In this document: piece by piece, positions 6,848 to 15,334 of the stretch
Layout of the letters: every line of letters starts with the position of its first letter
How positions within the stretch are numbered: position 1 is the first letter of the stretch
Source of the DNA: JAPOXR01 sp964291445
Lineage (GTDB): Bacteria > Pseudomonadota > Alphaproteobacteria > Rhodobacterales > Rhodobacteraceae
DNA: 64,000 nt
Reading direction: 5' to 3'
NCBI GenBank assembly: GCA_964291445.2
Contig: OZ219862.1
Coordinates: 1,302,001-1,366,000, forward strand
The notes under the pieces: model-generated
The model's input: only the letters and a program-made list of their open reading frames with translations
What the model was told of the DNA's origin: nothing
Database searches by the model: none
Translations under genes and position numbers: made by a program

Positions 6848-8209
6848 TCATCCTCCGACAACAGCCTGCGGCAAAAAGGTCGCGATCTGTGGAAAGACGA
6901 TCAGCAGCCCGATCATTGCCGCCATGGCAAACCAGAACGGCCAGATGCCGCGAAAGATCGTGCTCATGGGGACATCTAGCGCGATGGATTTAACGATAAA
7001 GACGTTGATGCCGACTGGCGGGCTGATCATGCCCATCTCCAAAACGATAACGATGATGATGCCGAACCAAATCAGATCCCAATCAAGGGCGATGGCGATT
7101 GGGATGACGACGGGGATGGTCAGGACCAGCATCGCCATGGCTTCGAGAAACATGCCCAGGAACATGTAGATCAGAACGATGATCAGCAGGATGCCGATCC
7201 CTCCGATGGGCAGAGACGTCAGGATCGTGACCAACTGTGCAGGAAGTTCGGTAAGCGCCATGAAGGGGATAAACACAAAGGCCCCGATGATGATCAGAAA
7301 GACCGTCGCAGTGGCGTTCATCGTCTCCAGGATCACCGCCTTGGACGCTTCCCGGCTCAGCGATCCTCGCCACACAGCAACAGCGAATGTCAGAAAAGCC
7401 CCCACGGACGAGGCTTCCACGGGCGTGAAAAACCCGGTGTACATGCCACCAATTGTCGCCAGGACGACACCTACGATAGGCACCGCACGCCAAAGAGATG
7501 CGATCCTTTCGGCGCGACCAAACCGCTCACCGCGAGGTCCCGCCTCCGGGTTGCGAAAGACCACGTAGTAGATGGCGCCAATGAAGAGCAGCGTGAGAAT
7601 GATACCGGGAAAGACCCCTGCCATGAAAAGACGCCCGATGGATTGTTCTGTCAGCACCGCATAGATGATCATGCCCCCGGATGGCGGGATCAGAAAACCA
7701 AGCGTGCCGCCCGCTGCGACAGACCCTGTGGCGAGGCTGTCGGCGTATTTGTACTTTTTCATTTCAGGCAGGGCGACGCGCCCCATGGTGACCGCAGAGG
7801 CAAGCGACGACCCGGAGAGTGCTGCAAACCCTGCGCAGGCGGCAATCGTGGCCGAGGCCAGACCGCCCCGCAGATGCCCCATCCAGCGGTAGGCGGCCGA
7901 GAACAGGTCGTTCGACATGCCCGAGACACCCGCGAGGTTGCCCATCAGGACGAACATCGGGATCACCAGCAGGTTGTAGTTCGAAGCTGCCTCGAATGTC
8001 TCACCCGCCAGGTTCGAATAGGCGATCTTGAGCCCGCGCGCCCAGGCTTGATCCTCTGCCATGCCAACGGCCATGAACTTGTTCGCATTGGCGATGATCG
8101 TGCCGATAAACCCGACGCCAAGCATGGACAGGGCAACAGGCATGCGCAGCGCCAACAGGATAAACAGGGATAGCAGACCCAGAATGCCGAGCATGGTCAA
8201 GCTGATCAT
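6848..8209 (-). CDS. dctM: TRAP transporter large permease subunit (DctM type)
   Basis: This is a 453-residue, very hydrophobic protein with the DctM layout: LGILGLLSLFILLALRMPVA at the start, the conserved NYNLLVIPMFVLMGNLAG segment near residue 75, GGTLGFLIPPSGGMIIYAV in the middle, and MGMISPPVGINVFIVKSI near the end. It forms the ion-coupled membrane channel of a tripartite ATP-independent periplasmic transporter in the inner membrane. Its start overlaps the stop of the small permease gene by four bases, so the two are translationally coupled. The substrate cannot be read from this subunit; the neighbourhood suggests an organic acid, possibly aromatic. Confidence 0.95.
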   Translation of the reverse strand: MISLTMLGILGLLSLFILLALRMPVALSMLGVGFIGTIIANANKFMAVGMAEDQAWARGLKIAYSNLAGETFEAASNYNLLVIPMFVLMGNLAGVSGMSNDLFSAAYRWMGHLRGGLASATIAACAGFAALSGSSLASAVTMGRVALPEMKKYKYADSLATGSVAAGGTLGFLIPPSGGMIIYAVLTEQSIGRLFMAGVFPGIILTLLFIGAIYYVVFRNPEAGPRGERFGRAERIASLWRAVPIVGVVLATIGGMYTGFFTPVEASSVGAFLTFAVAVWRGSLSREASKAVILETMNATATVFLIIIGAFVFIPFMALTELPAQLVTILTSLPIGGIGILLIIVLIYMFLGMFLEAMAMLVLTIPVVIPIAIALDWDLIWFGIIIVIVLEMGMISPPVGINVFIVKSIALDVPMSTIFRGIWPFWFAMAAMIGLLIVFPQIATFLPQAVVGG

Positions 8210-8754
8210 GGGGGATCACCCCCAATGCGCAACCGCACAACCTGATCCGACCGCAAGAGCTGCCAGGTATCCAGCAACAGAACCACGGCATAGATCGCTA
8301 CCGAGCCAGCAAGCAGATAGTAGAAGGGTTCGAACGAGATCAGCAGTTGCTGTGTGGTCTCACCGAATTTGCTTGCGGTGCCGCCGGCATGCCAAAGCCG
8401 CCAAGACATGAAGCCCAGCAACAACGCGCCCATCACCTTGACCACGATCATCGACCATTTGGCGAACCAGGCCGACATACGGGATTCCAGAACTTCGATC
8501 TTGATATGGGCACCCGTGCGCGCACCGAGCGGGATCGACAAGGCAACGATGACCACCAGGGCGAGGATAAGCAGATCTTCAGCACCCCTGATCGGGGCGT
8601 TCAGCGCCTTGCGCATGATCAGCACATTCCAGACGGAGTATCCGGTCATGAAGATCAAGGTCGCACCACCACAAATCAGGGAAACCCAAATCAGCGCGTG
8701 ATCCAAAAGCGCAATGAATGTGGGTTTTACGCTGGCGGTCGCCCTGTCGCTCAA
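8206..8754 (-). CDS. dctQ: TRAP transporter small permease subunit (DctQ type)
   Basis: The 182-residue protein has four predicted membrane segments: near residues 15-35 (LIWVSLICGGATLIFMTGY), 45-65 (LLILALVVIVALSI), 85-105 (WSMIVVKVMGALLLGFMSW) and 130-155 (PFYYLLAGSVAIYAVVLLL). This size and topology are those of DctQ, which joins DctM in the membrane complex. It lies between the GST gene and dctM on the minus strand, nineteen bases after the GST stop, and overlaps dctM by four bases. Confidence 0.93.
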   Translation of the reverse strand: MSDRATASVKPTFIALLDHALIWVSLICGGATLIFMTGYSVWNVLIMRKALNAPIRGAEDLLILALVVIVALSIPLGARTGAHIKIEVLESRMSAWFAKWSMIVVKVMGALLLGFMSWRLWHAGGTASKFGETTQQLLISFEPFYYLLAGSVAIYAVVLLLDTWQLLRSDQVVRLRIGGDPP

Positions 8755-8772
8755 TTCAGATCCCTTGATGGC

Positions 8773-9534
8773 TCAGACCTCTGCAAAGTCAGGACACCAC
8801 TTGAGGACCCCGTCCTTGAAACTGTCTTTTTCGGCAAACGCCTTGGCCCAGCGGGCAATGTTCGGGAATTGCTCGAAGGGATAGCCGCAGCCTTTCAGCA
8901 CGAAGTGCAGCGGTATCCATGAGATGTCCGCCAATGTGTACTGATCGCCCATGATCCAGGTCCGGTCTTCCAGCGTTTTCTCCAGCTTGAAGAAGCACGC
9001 ATTCAGGATCGCCTTGGCCTTGTCCAGGTCGCTGGTCTCAAAGCTCTTGTCGCCCGCGTGCTTGGCGTGAAAGGCCTTCAGTTCCGGGTTATTCTGCAGA
9101 TTGTCATACCTGGCCTGTTCCTCTGCCGTCTTCTTGAGCTTCGGGGCCATCTTCATGGCGTAGACGTACGGTTTGCAGCCGGGCACGTGAATCGCGGCGG
9201 CAAGGTGGAGCCATTCCATCATCTCGTCGATGTCGGCCGCACGCAGCGACGGCTCAGTGTAGGTTTTATCCAGATAGTCGATGATATCATTGGATTCGAT
9301 ATGCACCACGCCGTCATCCACCAAGGTCGGAACAAGTCCGTTTGGATTGATCCCGAAATAGTCGTCCGAGATATTTTCCTTCTCCTTCAGATCGAGGTGA
9401 TGGCTTTCCCACTTCAACCCCTTCTCGATCAGCGTCATCCGCACCCGCATGGAACAGTTTGAAATCGCACCGTGATACAGATGCAGGCCCTCAAGGCTCT
9501 CTACGGACTTGTTTGTCGGGACGATGACAGCCAT
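8773..9534 (-). CDS. Glutathione S-transferase family protein (possibly LigF/beta-etherase-like)
   Basis: The 253-residue protein has an N-terminal thioredoxin-like domain (LHLYHGAISNCSMRVRMTLI, then NPNGLVPTLVDDG and the ESNDIIDYLD glutathione-binding motif). An all-helical C-terminal domain follows (DRTWIMGDQYTLADISW). The N-terminal SNCSMRVR places a serine/cysteine at the usual catalytic position. AAGGA precedes the start by six bases. It is embedded between the TRAP permease and binding-protein genes, so it probably acts on the imported compound or its product. Glutathione-dependent beta-aryl ether cleavage would fit the aromatic pathway downstream, but this is inference; detoxification or isomerisation are alternatives. 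Confidence 0.85.
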   Translation of the reverse strand: MAVIVPTNKSVESLEGLHLYHGAISNCSMRVRMTLIEKGLKWESHHLDLKEKENISDDYFGINPNGLVPTLVDDGVVHIESNDIIDYLDKTYTEPSLRAADIDEMMEWLHLAAAIHVPGCKPYVYAMKMAPKLKKTAEEQARYDNLQNNPELKAFHAKHAGDKSFETSDLDKAKAILNACFFKLEKTLEDRTWIMGDQYTLADISWIPLHFVLKGCGYPFEQFPNIARWAKAFAEKDSFKDGVLKWCPDFAEV

Positions 9535-9607
9535 CGGGATTCCTTATTGTATTGAGCTGCCAATTGGTGCCCCGACGGCGGATCGGAGCACCGGTATGGC
9601 GGCGCGC

Positions 9608-10624
9608 TCAGTCGTTCAGCGCCTTGTAGATCTCGCGGGCATTCGTGATGCCGCGCTCTTCGTAATCGGCAAAGATCGCCTCAAGGCCGGTCGCGACTGC
9701 CGCATCCATCTTGGCGCGTTCCTCGTCCGACACCACGATCCATTCGTACCCCTTGTCGGTTGCGTTCTCGATCAGCGTCTTGGAGCGGTCATCCGCGCCG
9801 TCAAACGATTTGGCCAATTCCAACGACATCGGCAGCCCGGCGAGTTCGTCGATGATCGCACGATGCGCATCCGAGAGGCCCATGTAGCGTTCCTTGTTCA
9901 TCACCGCATAGGTCACGGCAAAGCTCACCGGCACGTTTTCGACGATGTGCGTGGCGACGTCCCAGAAATTCCAGGGCGGGGTGATGTTATTGTAGGATGC
10001 TGTTGTCGCGTCAATCGTTCCGGTTGACAGGCCCGTGTACATCTCGGTCACCGGCATTTGGACGGGCACCGCCCCCAGGGCTTCGATAATCGGCGTAGTC
10101 ATCGCCGCAAAGGGAACAATCTTGGCACCTTTCAGGCCTTCCACAGTGGATACGTCACGCGTGGCGGCAAGGAGGTTGCCTGCAACTGTGCCGATGGCCA
10201 GGACCTTTACGTCGCCATATTCATCAGCCAGATGGTCTTCGTAGATCTCCCAGATCGCCCGAGTGGATTGGTCCGCGTTTTCGGATGTGCCGGGCAGGAT
10301 TGCCAGCATGGTCTTGGGAAACAGCGCCGGTGTGTAGGCAGAGACGCCAAAGGTGATATCGCCCACGCCCTCAACCGCACGCTTGTACTGCTGCACCGGG
10401 CCTGCACCCAGCTGACCGGCCGGGTATAGCTTCATGGTCAATGTCCCGCCGGAACGCGTGTCGATCTCTTCTGCGAACCATGCGAACATGCCGGTGTTGG
10501 TATGGTGCTGTGGCGGCACGAACGTGGCGACGCTCAACTCTTCACTGACGGCAGGCTGGGCGAAAAAGCCCATGGCGACTGACAGCGTGGCGCCCAGGCC
10601 AAATTGCTTGAAATTCATGATCAT
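9608..10624 (-). CDS. dctP: TRAP transporter substrate-binding protein (DctP type)
   Basis: The 338-residue periplasmic solute-binding protein begins with a signal peptide (MNFKQFGLGATLSVAMGFFA, probably cleaved at AVSEE). A DctP body follows: WFAEEIDTRSGGTLTMKLYPAGQLG, then GLKGAKIVPF and PVQMPVTEMYTGLSTGTIDA, the family's ligand-clamp region. GGAGGA lies four bases before the first ATG (10624); a second ATG lies two codons later. It is the first gene of the minus-strand transporter operon, and a TTGGGATCCCAA palindrome lies about 30 bases upstream of its start, which suggests operator control. Confidence 0.95.
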   Translation of the reverse strand: MIMNFKQFGLGATLSVAMGFFAQPAVSEELSVATFVPPQHHTNTGMFAWFAEEIDTRSGGTLTMKLYPAGQLGAGPVQQYKRAVEGVGDITFGVSAYTPALFPKTMLAILPGTSENADQSTRAIWEIYEDHLADEYGDVKVLAIGTVAGNLLAATRDVSTVEGLKGAKIVPFAAMTTPIIEALGAVPVQMPVTEMYTGLSTGTIDATTASYNNITPPWNFWDVATHIVENVPVSFAVTYAVMNKERYMGLSDAHRAIIDELAGLPMSLELAKSFDGADDRSKTLIENATDKGYEWIVVSDEERAKMDAAVATGLEAIFADYEERGITNAREIYKALND

Positions 10625-10656
10625 GGTGTCCTCCAGACTTAGGCTGGGGATGCAAC

Positions 10657-10804
10657 TTGGGATCCCAAACTAGAAGAGGGAATCCCCATAGTGTTATGCA
10701 ACGCCCCAATTGTCACAGTTTTGCAATTTTTGGGATCCCATTTCAAGTGAATTGTGCTATCATTGGCCGAATTCCGAGCAGCCACCTCGTGTTTGGGATC
10801 CCGA
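10657..10804. promoter_or_regulatory. Three phased copies of a TTGGGATCCCAA palindrome in the divergent promoter region
   Basis: Copies are TTGGGATCCCAA (10657-10668, perfect), TTGGGATCCCAT (10730-10741) and TTGGGATCCCGA (10793-10804). Their centres are 73 and 63 bp apart, close to seven and six helical turns, so all face the same side of the DNA. They lie between the divergent dctP operon and the metallo-hydrolase operon. They are probably operators of one regulator controlling both directions. The regulator is not identified; no GntR, IclR or similar gene adjoins the region. Confidence 0.7.
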
Positions 10805-10922
10805 ATGCTCCTGGTCGAGGGACGCGTCAGCGCCACTGCTGTTGTCTTGCCAGGATCGACCACAAGGACCGCCGAACAGCCCGACAGTGGTTCAGTCAGC
10901 ATGATCAACGGAGGACAAGGAC

Positions 10923-12206
10923 TTGCATCCCGAACTCAAAATGCACCCCGAATACTTCCAAAAGGATATCGTGCAGCTGGCTGACAACGTCTATCAGGCG
11001 TTCGGATTTGCTGCGTCCAATGTCTATATGATCATCGGTGCGGACGGTTTGATCATCGTTGACACATCAGAAACGACGGCTGCGGCTGAGAACATTCTGG
11101 CCGAGTTTCGCAAGATTTCGGACCTCCCGGTCAAGACCATCATCCTGACCCACTCCCACCGCGACCACGTCTCCGGTGCGAGCGTGTTCGCGGAAGGCGG
11201 CAACCCCGAGATCATTGCAAGCACACGGTTTTCGGATGACTCATTGTTTGTCGCCTCCGATCACCCACAACCCATCAAGGCGATGCAAACCCGCACCAAA
11301 CGCCAATTCGGCATCGGTCTGTCTTATCCGAACGAGATCATCGGCATTGGTGTCGGTCCCGGGGCGCGTCCGCTCAGGGGTATGGGGGAAGGGGCCATGA
11401 CCCCGACCCGGCGCATTGGCGACGAAGGTGAACAACTCGCCATTTGCGGCGTGGATCTGGAATTGGTCCGCGCGCCGGGCGAAACACCGGACCACATCGT
11501 TGTCTGGTATCCGGAAAAGAAGGTGCTGATCAGCGGCGACAACTTCTATCGCTCCTTCCCAAACCTCTATGCCATCCGCGGCACCGCATATCGCGAATTT
11601 GACGCCTGGGCCGATACGCTGGATCTGCTGATGGCGTTCAAGCCCGAGGTGCTGGCCCCCGGGCACACAAAGGCACTGTTTGGTTCCGAGACGATCAAGG
11701 AGGCGCTGACAGATTACCGCAACGCCATTCGTCATGTTGTTGACGAGACCCGCGACGGAATGGACGCAGGCATGACCATTGATGAACTGGCCCACAGCGT
11801 AAAGTTGCCGCCCGACCTCGCCGCAAAGCCCCACTTGCGGGAGTTTTATGGCCGCGTCGATTTTTCGGTCCGTGCGTATTTCGTCGGGACGATGGGCTGG
11901 TTTGATGGCAACCCTACATCACTTGATCCGCTGGCCCCAAAGGACGAGGCAGCACGATTTATCGACATCGCCGGGGGCGCCGATGCCGTTCGCGCGGCGA
12001 TTACCAAGGCCCGCGCCGACGGTGACCTGCAATGGGCGCTGCAACTTGTGGACCGTCTGATCAATGCTCAAGAGGACGCTGCGAGCAATTCCCTGTTGAA
12101 GGCAGAGATACTGAGAGACCGCGCGGTCGATCAGATCAACTGCCCCACGCGGCACTACTACATTCAGTGCGCGAAAGAACTGGAACAGGCGGGCACGGGC
12201 AGGTGA
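10923..12206 (+). CDS. Metallo-beta-lactamase-fold hydrolase, alkylsulfatase (SdsA/BDS1)-like
   Basis: The 427-residue protein has the zinc motif THSHRDHVSG around residue 75, a later APGETPDHIVVWYP, ISGDNFYRSFPNLYAIRGT, and LAPGHTKALFGSE, as in linear alkylsulfatases. After residue 290 comes an alkylsulfatase dimerisation-type helical region (EFYGRVDFSVRAYFVGTMGWFDGNPTSL, quoted in part). It is shorter than SdsA1 (about 630-660 residues), lacking a signal peptide and the C-terminal sterol-carrier-like domain, so it is probably cytoplasmic. Translation starts at TTG 10923, seven bases after GGAGGA. It heads the plus-strand operon divergent from the TRAP genes. Sulfate-ester hydrolysis is inferred from family; other esters are possible. 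Confidence 0.8.
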   Translation: MHPELKMHPEYFQKDIVQLADNVYQAFGFAASNVYMIIGADGLIIVDTSETTAAAENILAEFRKISDLPVKTIILTHSHRDHVSGASVFAEGGNPEIIASTRFSDDSLFVASDHPQPIKAMQTRTKRQFGIGLSYPNEIIGIGVGPGARPLRGMGEGAMTPTRRIGDEGEQLAICGVDLELVRAPGETPDHIVVWYPEKKVLISGDNFYRSFPNLYAIRGTAYREFDAWADTLDLLMAFKPEVLAPGHTKALFGSETIKEALTDYRNAIRHVVDETRDGMDAGMTIDELAHSVKLPPDLAAKPHLREFYGRVDFSVRAYFVGTMGWFDGNPTSLDPLAPKDEAARFIDIAGGADAVRAAITKARADGDLQWALQLVDRLINAQEDAASNSLLKAEILRDRAVDQINCPTRHYYIQCAKELEQAGTGR

Positions 12207-12275
12207 TCAAGGGGGATTGTCAAACGACAATGGCCTGACTTACTCAAGTCAAGATTGATCACCTGGGGCAAGACA

Positions 12276-13265
12276 ATGAAACAGCGCAAGCTTGGACAGG
12301 ATGGGCCACGTGTCAGTGCGGTTGGCTATGGCGCCATGTCCTTTACTGATTTCTATGGCCCGGCGAGTGATGCGGGATCCCTGAAGGTGCTGGATGCATG
12401 TGTCGAGATGGGGATCACCCATGTCGACACGGCGGATGTTTATGGCATGGGGCGATCCGAAAACGTCATCGGCGAGTGGCTTGAATCGCGGGGTGGCAAC
12501 AATCCATTTACCATCGCCACCAAGGTCGGGATCACGCGCGACCCCGAGAACCGTTTCAACAACGCGCCCGACCATTTGACCCAATCGCTCGATGCGAGCC
12601 TCAAGCGCCTTGGGGTGGAGGTGATCGACCTCTATTATGTCCATCGGCGCGACACCCGGCACGAGATCGAGGAGGTGACCGAGACGATGGCGGGCTTCGT
12701 CAAGGCGGGCAAAGTCAAGGCCATCGGCTTTTCCGAAATCGCCCCCTCGTCGCTGCGGCGCGCCCATGCAGTTCATCCCATCGCGGCGGTGCAATCCGAA
12801 TACTCGCTTTCAACCCGTTCGCCCGAGATGGGCCTTGTGCAGGCCTGTGCAGAGATTGGCGCGACGCTGATGGCTTTCTCTCCGGTGGGCCGCGCCCTGC
12901 TGACCGACCGTCCGCATCACGCAGAGCAGATCGAAGGGATGCCTTTCATGAAGGTGAACCCGCGTTTCATGGAGCCGAACCTCAGCGCAAACCTTGCATA
13001 CAACGCGAAATTCAGGGCCCTCGCCGCAGAGATCGGCGTGCCCGCCGCCTCCTTGGCCATTGCCTGGGTCTTGCACCAGGGCGAACAGGTGATGGCCATC
13101 CCCGGCACCCGCAATCCGGAACACCTGAAAGAATTGGTACGGGGCGGCGAGATCGACCTGAGCACCGAGGATGTCGCCCGGATCGAGACCGTCCTGCCCA
13201 TCGGTTGGGCGCATGGCGACCGGTATTCTGCCAGGCAATGGTCCGGGCCAGAGCGGTATTGCTGA
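12276..13265 (+). CDS. Aldo/keto reductase
   Basis: The protein of about 329 residues starts MKQRKLGQDGPRVSAVGYGAM and has the AKR barrel signature: a catalytic Asp/Tyr pair in HVDTADVYGMGRSENVIGEWL, the lysine in TIATKVGI, the histidine in DLYYVHRRD, and the NADPH-binding end AIPGTRNPEHLKELV. It should reduce an aldehyde or ketone, or oxidise an alcohol, with NADP(H). I chose ATG 12276 over TTG 12255 because the family start coincides with it. It lies 69 bases after the alkylsulfatase-like gene on the same strand and probably shares its transcript, so a product of that enzyme may be its substrate. Confidence 0.9.
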   Translation: MKQRKLGQDGPRVSAVGYGAMSFTDFYGPASDAGSLKVLDACVEMGITHVDTADVYGMGRSENVIGEWLESRGGNNPFTIATKVGITRDPENRFNNAPDHLTQSLDASLKRLGVEVIDLYYVHRRDTRHEIEEVTETMAGFVKAGKVKAIGFSEIAPSSLRRAHAVHPIAAVQSEYSLSTRSPEMGLVQACAEIGATLMAFSPVGRALLTDRPHHAEQIEGMPFMKVNPRFMEPNLSANLAYNAKFRALAAEIGVPAASLAIAWVLHQGEQVMAIPGTRNPEHLKELVRGGEIDLSTEDVARIETVLPIGWAHGDRYSARQWSGPERYC

Positions 13266-13267
13266 TC

Positions 13268-14017
13268 TCAGACGCCTGACACTCCCTTGTAGATGAACCG
13301 CAGGGCCACCACGGAGACAAGCATTCGGAAAACGCGTCTGAACTGCGCCTCCGAGACGTGATGGGTGAACCGTTTGCCTGCCCATGTCCCTGCAAACCCG
13401 GCAATGGTCGCGCCGATGATGTGGGGCGGAAAGTCCAGGTAGCCAAAGCCGAATGCGCTATAACCTGGCGCCTTGAGCACATCGAGCGACAGCATCGCCG
13501 CGGCCAGCGTGCCCGTCAGCTGCATCTTGAGAAGATCGGTCCGCAGCAAGAGCGGTTGGAGCACCCCGCCCACGCCAAGGATGGAGCCCAGATAGCTGTG
13601 CACGACGCCGGTAAGGACAAATGGCCGTTTCAGCGGCAGGGAAGGCAAGCGCGGCATCAAGATCAGAAGCAGCAGGACCATGCCCAGTAGCAAGGCGATG
13701 ACCTGTTCGGGCAGCGCGGCGAAGGTCCATGCCCCGATGCCGTCGTCCAAAAGGCACCCCGGAAAGAACATCCGGACGATCCGCCAATCGATGTGCTCCC
13801 AGAACAATGCGACGCGGGCAATCAGCGAAGCAGCAGCGAATGCAGTTTGCAGGGGGACCGCAGCGGTCAGCGGCAGAACGGATGAGGATGAGAACAGGAG
13901 GATGTAAACGCCGCCAGTTGCGAAAGCGGCGTTGACGAAGCCGGCGATGAAACTGCCCAGCGTCACGATCAAGACGGAGATATCCCGACCGACACGCACG
14001 GGCGGCATAGTGATCAA
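13268..14017 (-). CDS. TauE/SafE family (TSUP) membrane permease
   Basis: The 249-residue, strongly hydrophobic protein has two similar halves. The first has GSFIAGFVNAAFATGGVYIL (residues 22-41); the second has GVVHSYLGSILGVGGVLQPLL (about residues 146-166). The paired G.....G..GG pattern is the TSUP hallmark. Members export sulfite, sulfoacetate or related anions across the inner membrane. The gene is convergent with the aldo/keto reductase, their stops being three bases apart. Its place next to an alkylsulfatase-like enzyme makes export of sulfite or a sulfonate a reasonable inference, but TSUP substrates vary widely. Confidence 0.88.
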   Translation of the reverse strand: MITMPPVRVGRDISVLIVTLGSFIAGFVNAAFATGGVYILLFSSSSVLPLTAAVPLQTAFAAASLIARVALFWEHIDWRIVRMFFPGCLLDDGIGAWTFAALPEQVIALLLGMVLLLLILMPRLPSLPLKRPFVLTGVVHSYLGSILGVGGVLQPLLLRTDLLKMQLTGTLAAAMLSLDVLKAPGYSAFGFGYLDFPPHIIGATIAGFAGTWAGKRFTHHVSEAQFRRVFRMLVSVVALRFIYKGVSGV

Positions 14018-14108
14018 ATGGCGGCGCTTACCGATGCCAGTTTCAACATCGGTCGGGACATCCCCCCAGATTCGACAATACCTCGTGAGTTCGACTAGGG
14101 TGGCCGAG

Positions 14109-15287
14109 ATGCAAAGCGTTCCGTCAGCATATCTCGATGGTTACGCCAGAGCGCAGGCCGTCGACCGGGAAATAGCTGATAGCTATATCCGACATACCAC
14201 TATCGGTGACCCCGAACTCGATCCGGTCATGGAAGAACTCGCTAAGCTGCTTCCAGCTGACATGCACCGGTTCATCCGCGCTGGTGTGGAGCAGGATGAT
14301 GAAGCGACACTCAGGCAGGCGCCGCAGGTCCTTCGGGATTTTTTTGACAGAGTTGAGGTACCGGACTGGGTTGATTTCGAGGAATTCAAACCAGGCCAGA
14401 GCGCCTTTTACAGGAACATGAACAACATGCTCGTCGCCTACGCAGTCGGCAGCGCAGTGGAGGGCTTTTCAACACTGGTCAGCAAGTCCTTCTCGACCAC
14501 AGGTCGGGTTACCGGACTGGGACAGGGAGCCGAAAGGCGGTTGCGGCAGAACAATCGTCATATGGTCGAGACCTATTTCCCGGGTGGCTTGGAACGGGAT
14601 GGTGAAGGGTGGAAGGTTTCAATGCGCATACGGTTCGTCCATGCGCGAATGAGGAAGTTGCTGGCCGATTCGGATGCTTGGGATCACGCGGCGTGGGGGA
14701 CGCCGCTGAGCGCAGCCCATATTGGCGGGATCGCTCTCTTTACGTTCTCGATACGCCAGTTTGAACATGCGATCTCGATGGGTTCGTCCATCAACCTGGT
14801 AGAACGGGAAAGCATCGTCCGGATCTGGCGTTATGTAGGGTATCTTCTGGGCGTGCCCGAAGCCATTCAATTTACCAACGAAGCCGAGGCAAGGCGGATC
14901 TACGAAATTGGCCATATGTGCGAGCCTCCGCCAGATGATGATGCTATCGGTGTGGCGAACGCGGTTTTCAAGGCAATTCCGGCAATGGCAGGACTGAAGA
15001 CAGACAAGGAAAGAAGATCCTTACAGCTGTACGCTTACCGGCTGTCGAGGGCGCTGATCGGCAACGAATTGGCAGATCGTTACAATTATCCAAACACAAT
15101 CAGAATAAGAAATCTGGTCCTGATCTATTTCCGAATGAAAACACACTTGATCAAACTCATGACCAGTAACCGCCTGATGCAGGAACAAGCCTTCAATCAG
15201 ATCTTCGAAGCCACGCAATACGACGAGAAAGGTATCAGCTACAAGTTGCCCGATCATGTGCGAGCTGCACAGCAGAGCCCATGGTAG
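14109..15287 (+). CDS. DUF2236 (MpaB/Lcp-like) oxygenase family protein
   Basis: The protein of 392 residues has the DUF2236 core: FFDRVEVPDWVDFEEF, NMLVAYAVGSAVEGFSTL, TTGRVTGLGQGAERRLRQ, VSMRIRFVHARMRKLL, and FSIRQFEHAISMG, followed by IWRYVGYLLGVPE. The family includes heme-dependent latex clearing protein and fungal MpaB, which cleave carbon-carbon bonds in isoprenoid chains. The histidine and arginine in RIRFVHARMR fall in the conserved helix. I chose ATG 14109 because the longer frame extends into the TSUP gene's upstream region without homology. The next gene's possible ATG at 15281 overlaps this stop. The natural substrate is unknown; the neighbours suggest a hydrophobic lipid or isoprenoid. 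Confidence 0.8.
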   Translation: MQSVPSAYLDGYARAQAVDREIADSYIRHTTIGDPELDPVMEELAKLLPADMHRFIRAGVEQDDEATLRQAPQVLRDFFDRVEVPDWVDFEEFKPGQSAFYRNMNNMLVAYAVGSAVEGFSTLVSKSFSTTGRVTGLGQGAERRLRQNNRHMVETYFPGGLERDGEGWKVSMRIRFVHARMRKLLADSDAWDHAAWGTPLSAAHIGGIALFTFSIRQFEHAISMGSSINLVERESIVRIWRYVGYLLGVPEAIQFTNEAEARRIYEIGHMCEPPPDDDAIGVANAVFKAIPAMAGLKTDKERRSLQLYAYRLSRALIGNELADRYNYPNTIRIRNLVLIYFRMKTHLIKLMTSNRLMQEQAFNQIFEATQYDEKGISYKLPDHVRAAQQSPW

Positions 15288-15334
15288 CATCCAGGGAGGA
15301 ACCAAGGCGGCGCTCAAATTCCAGGTACTTGTCA

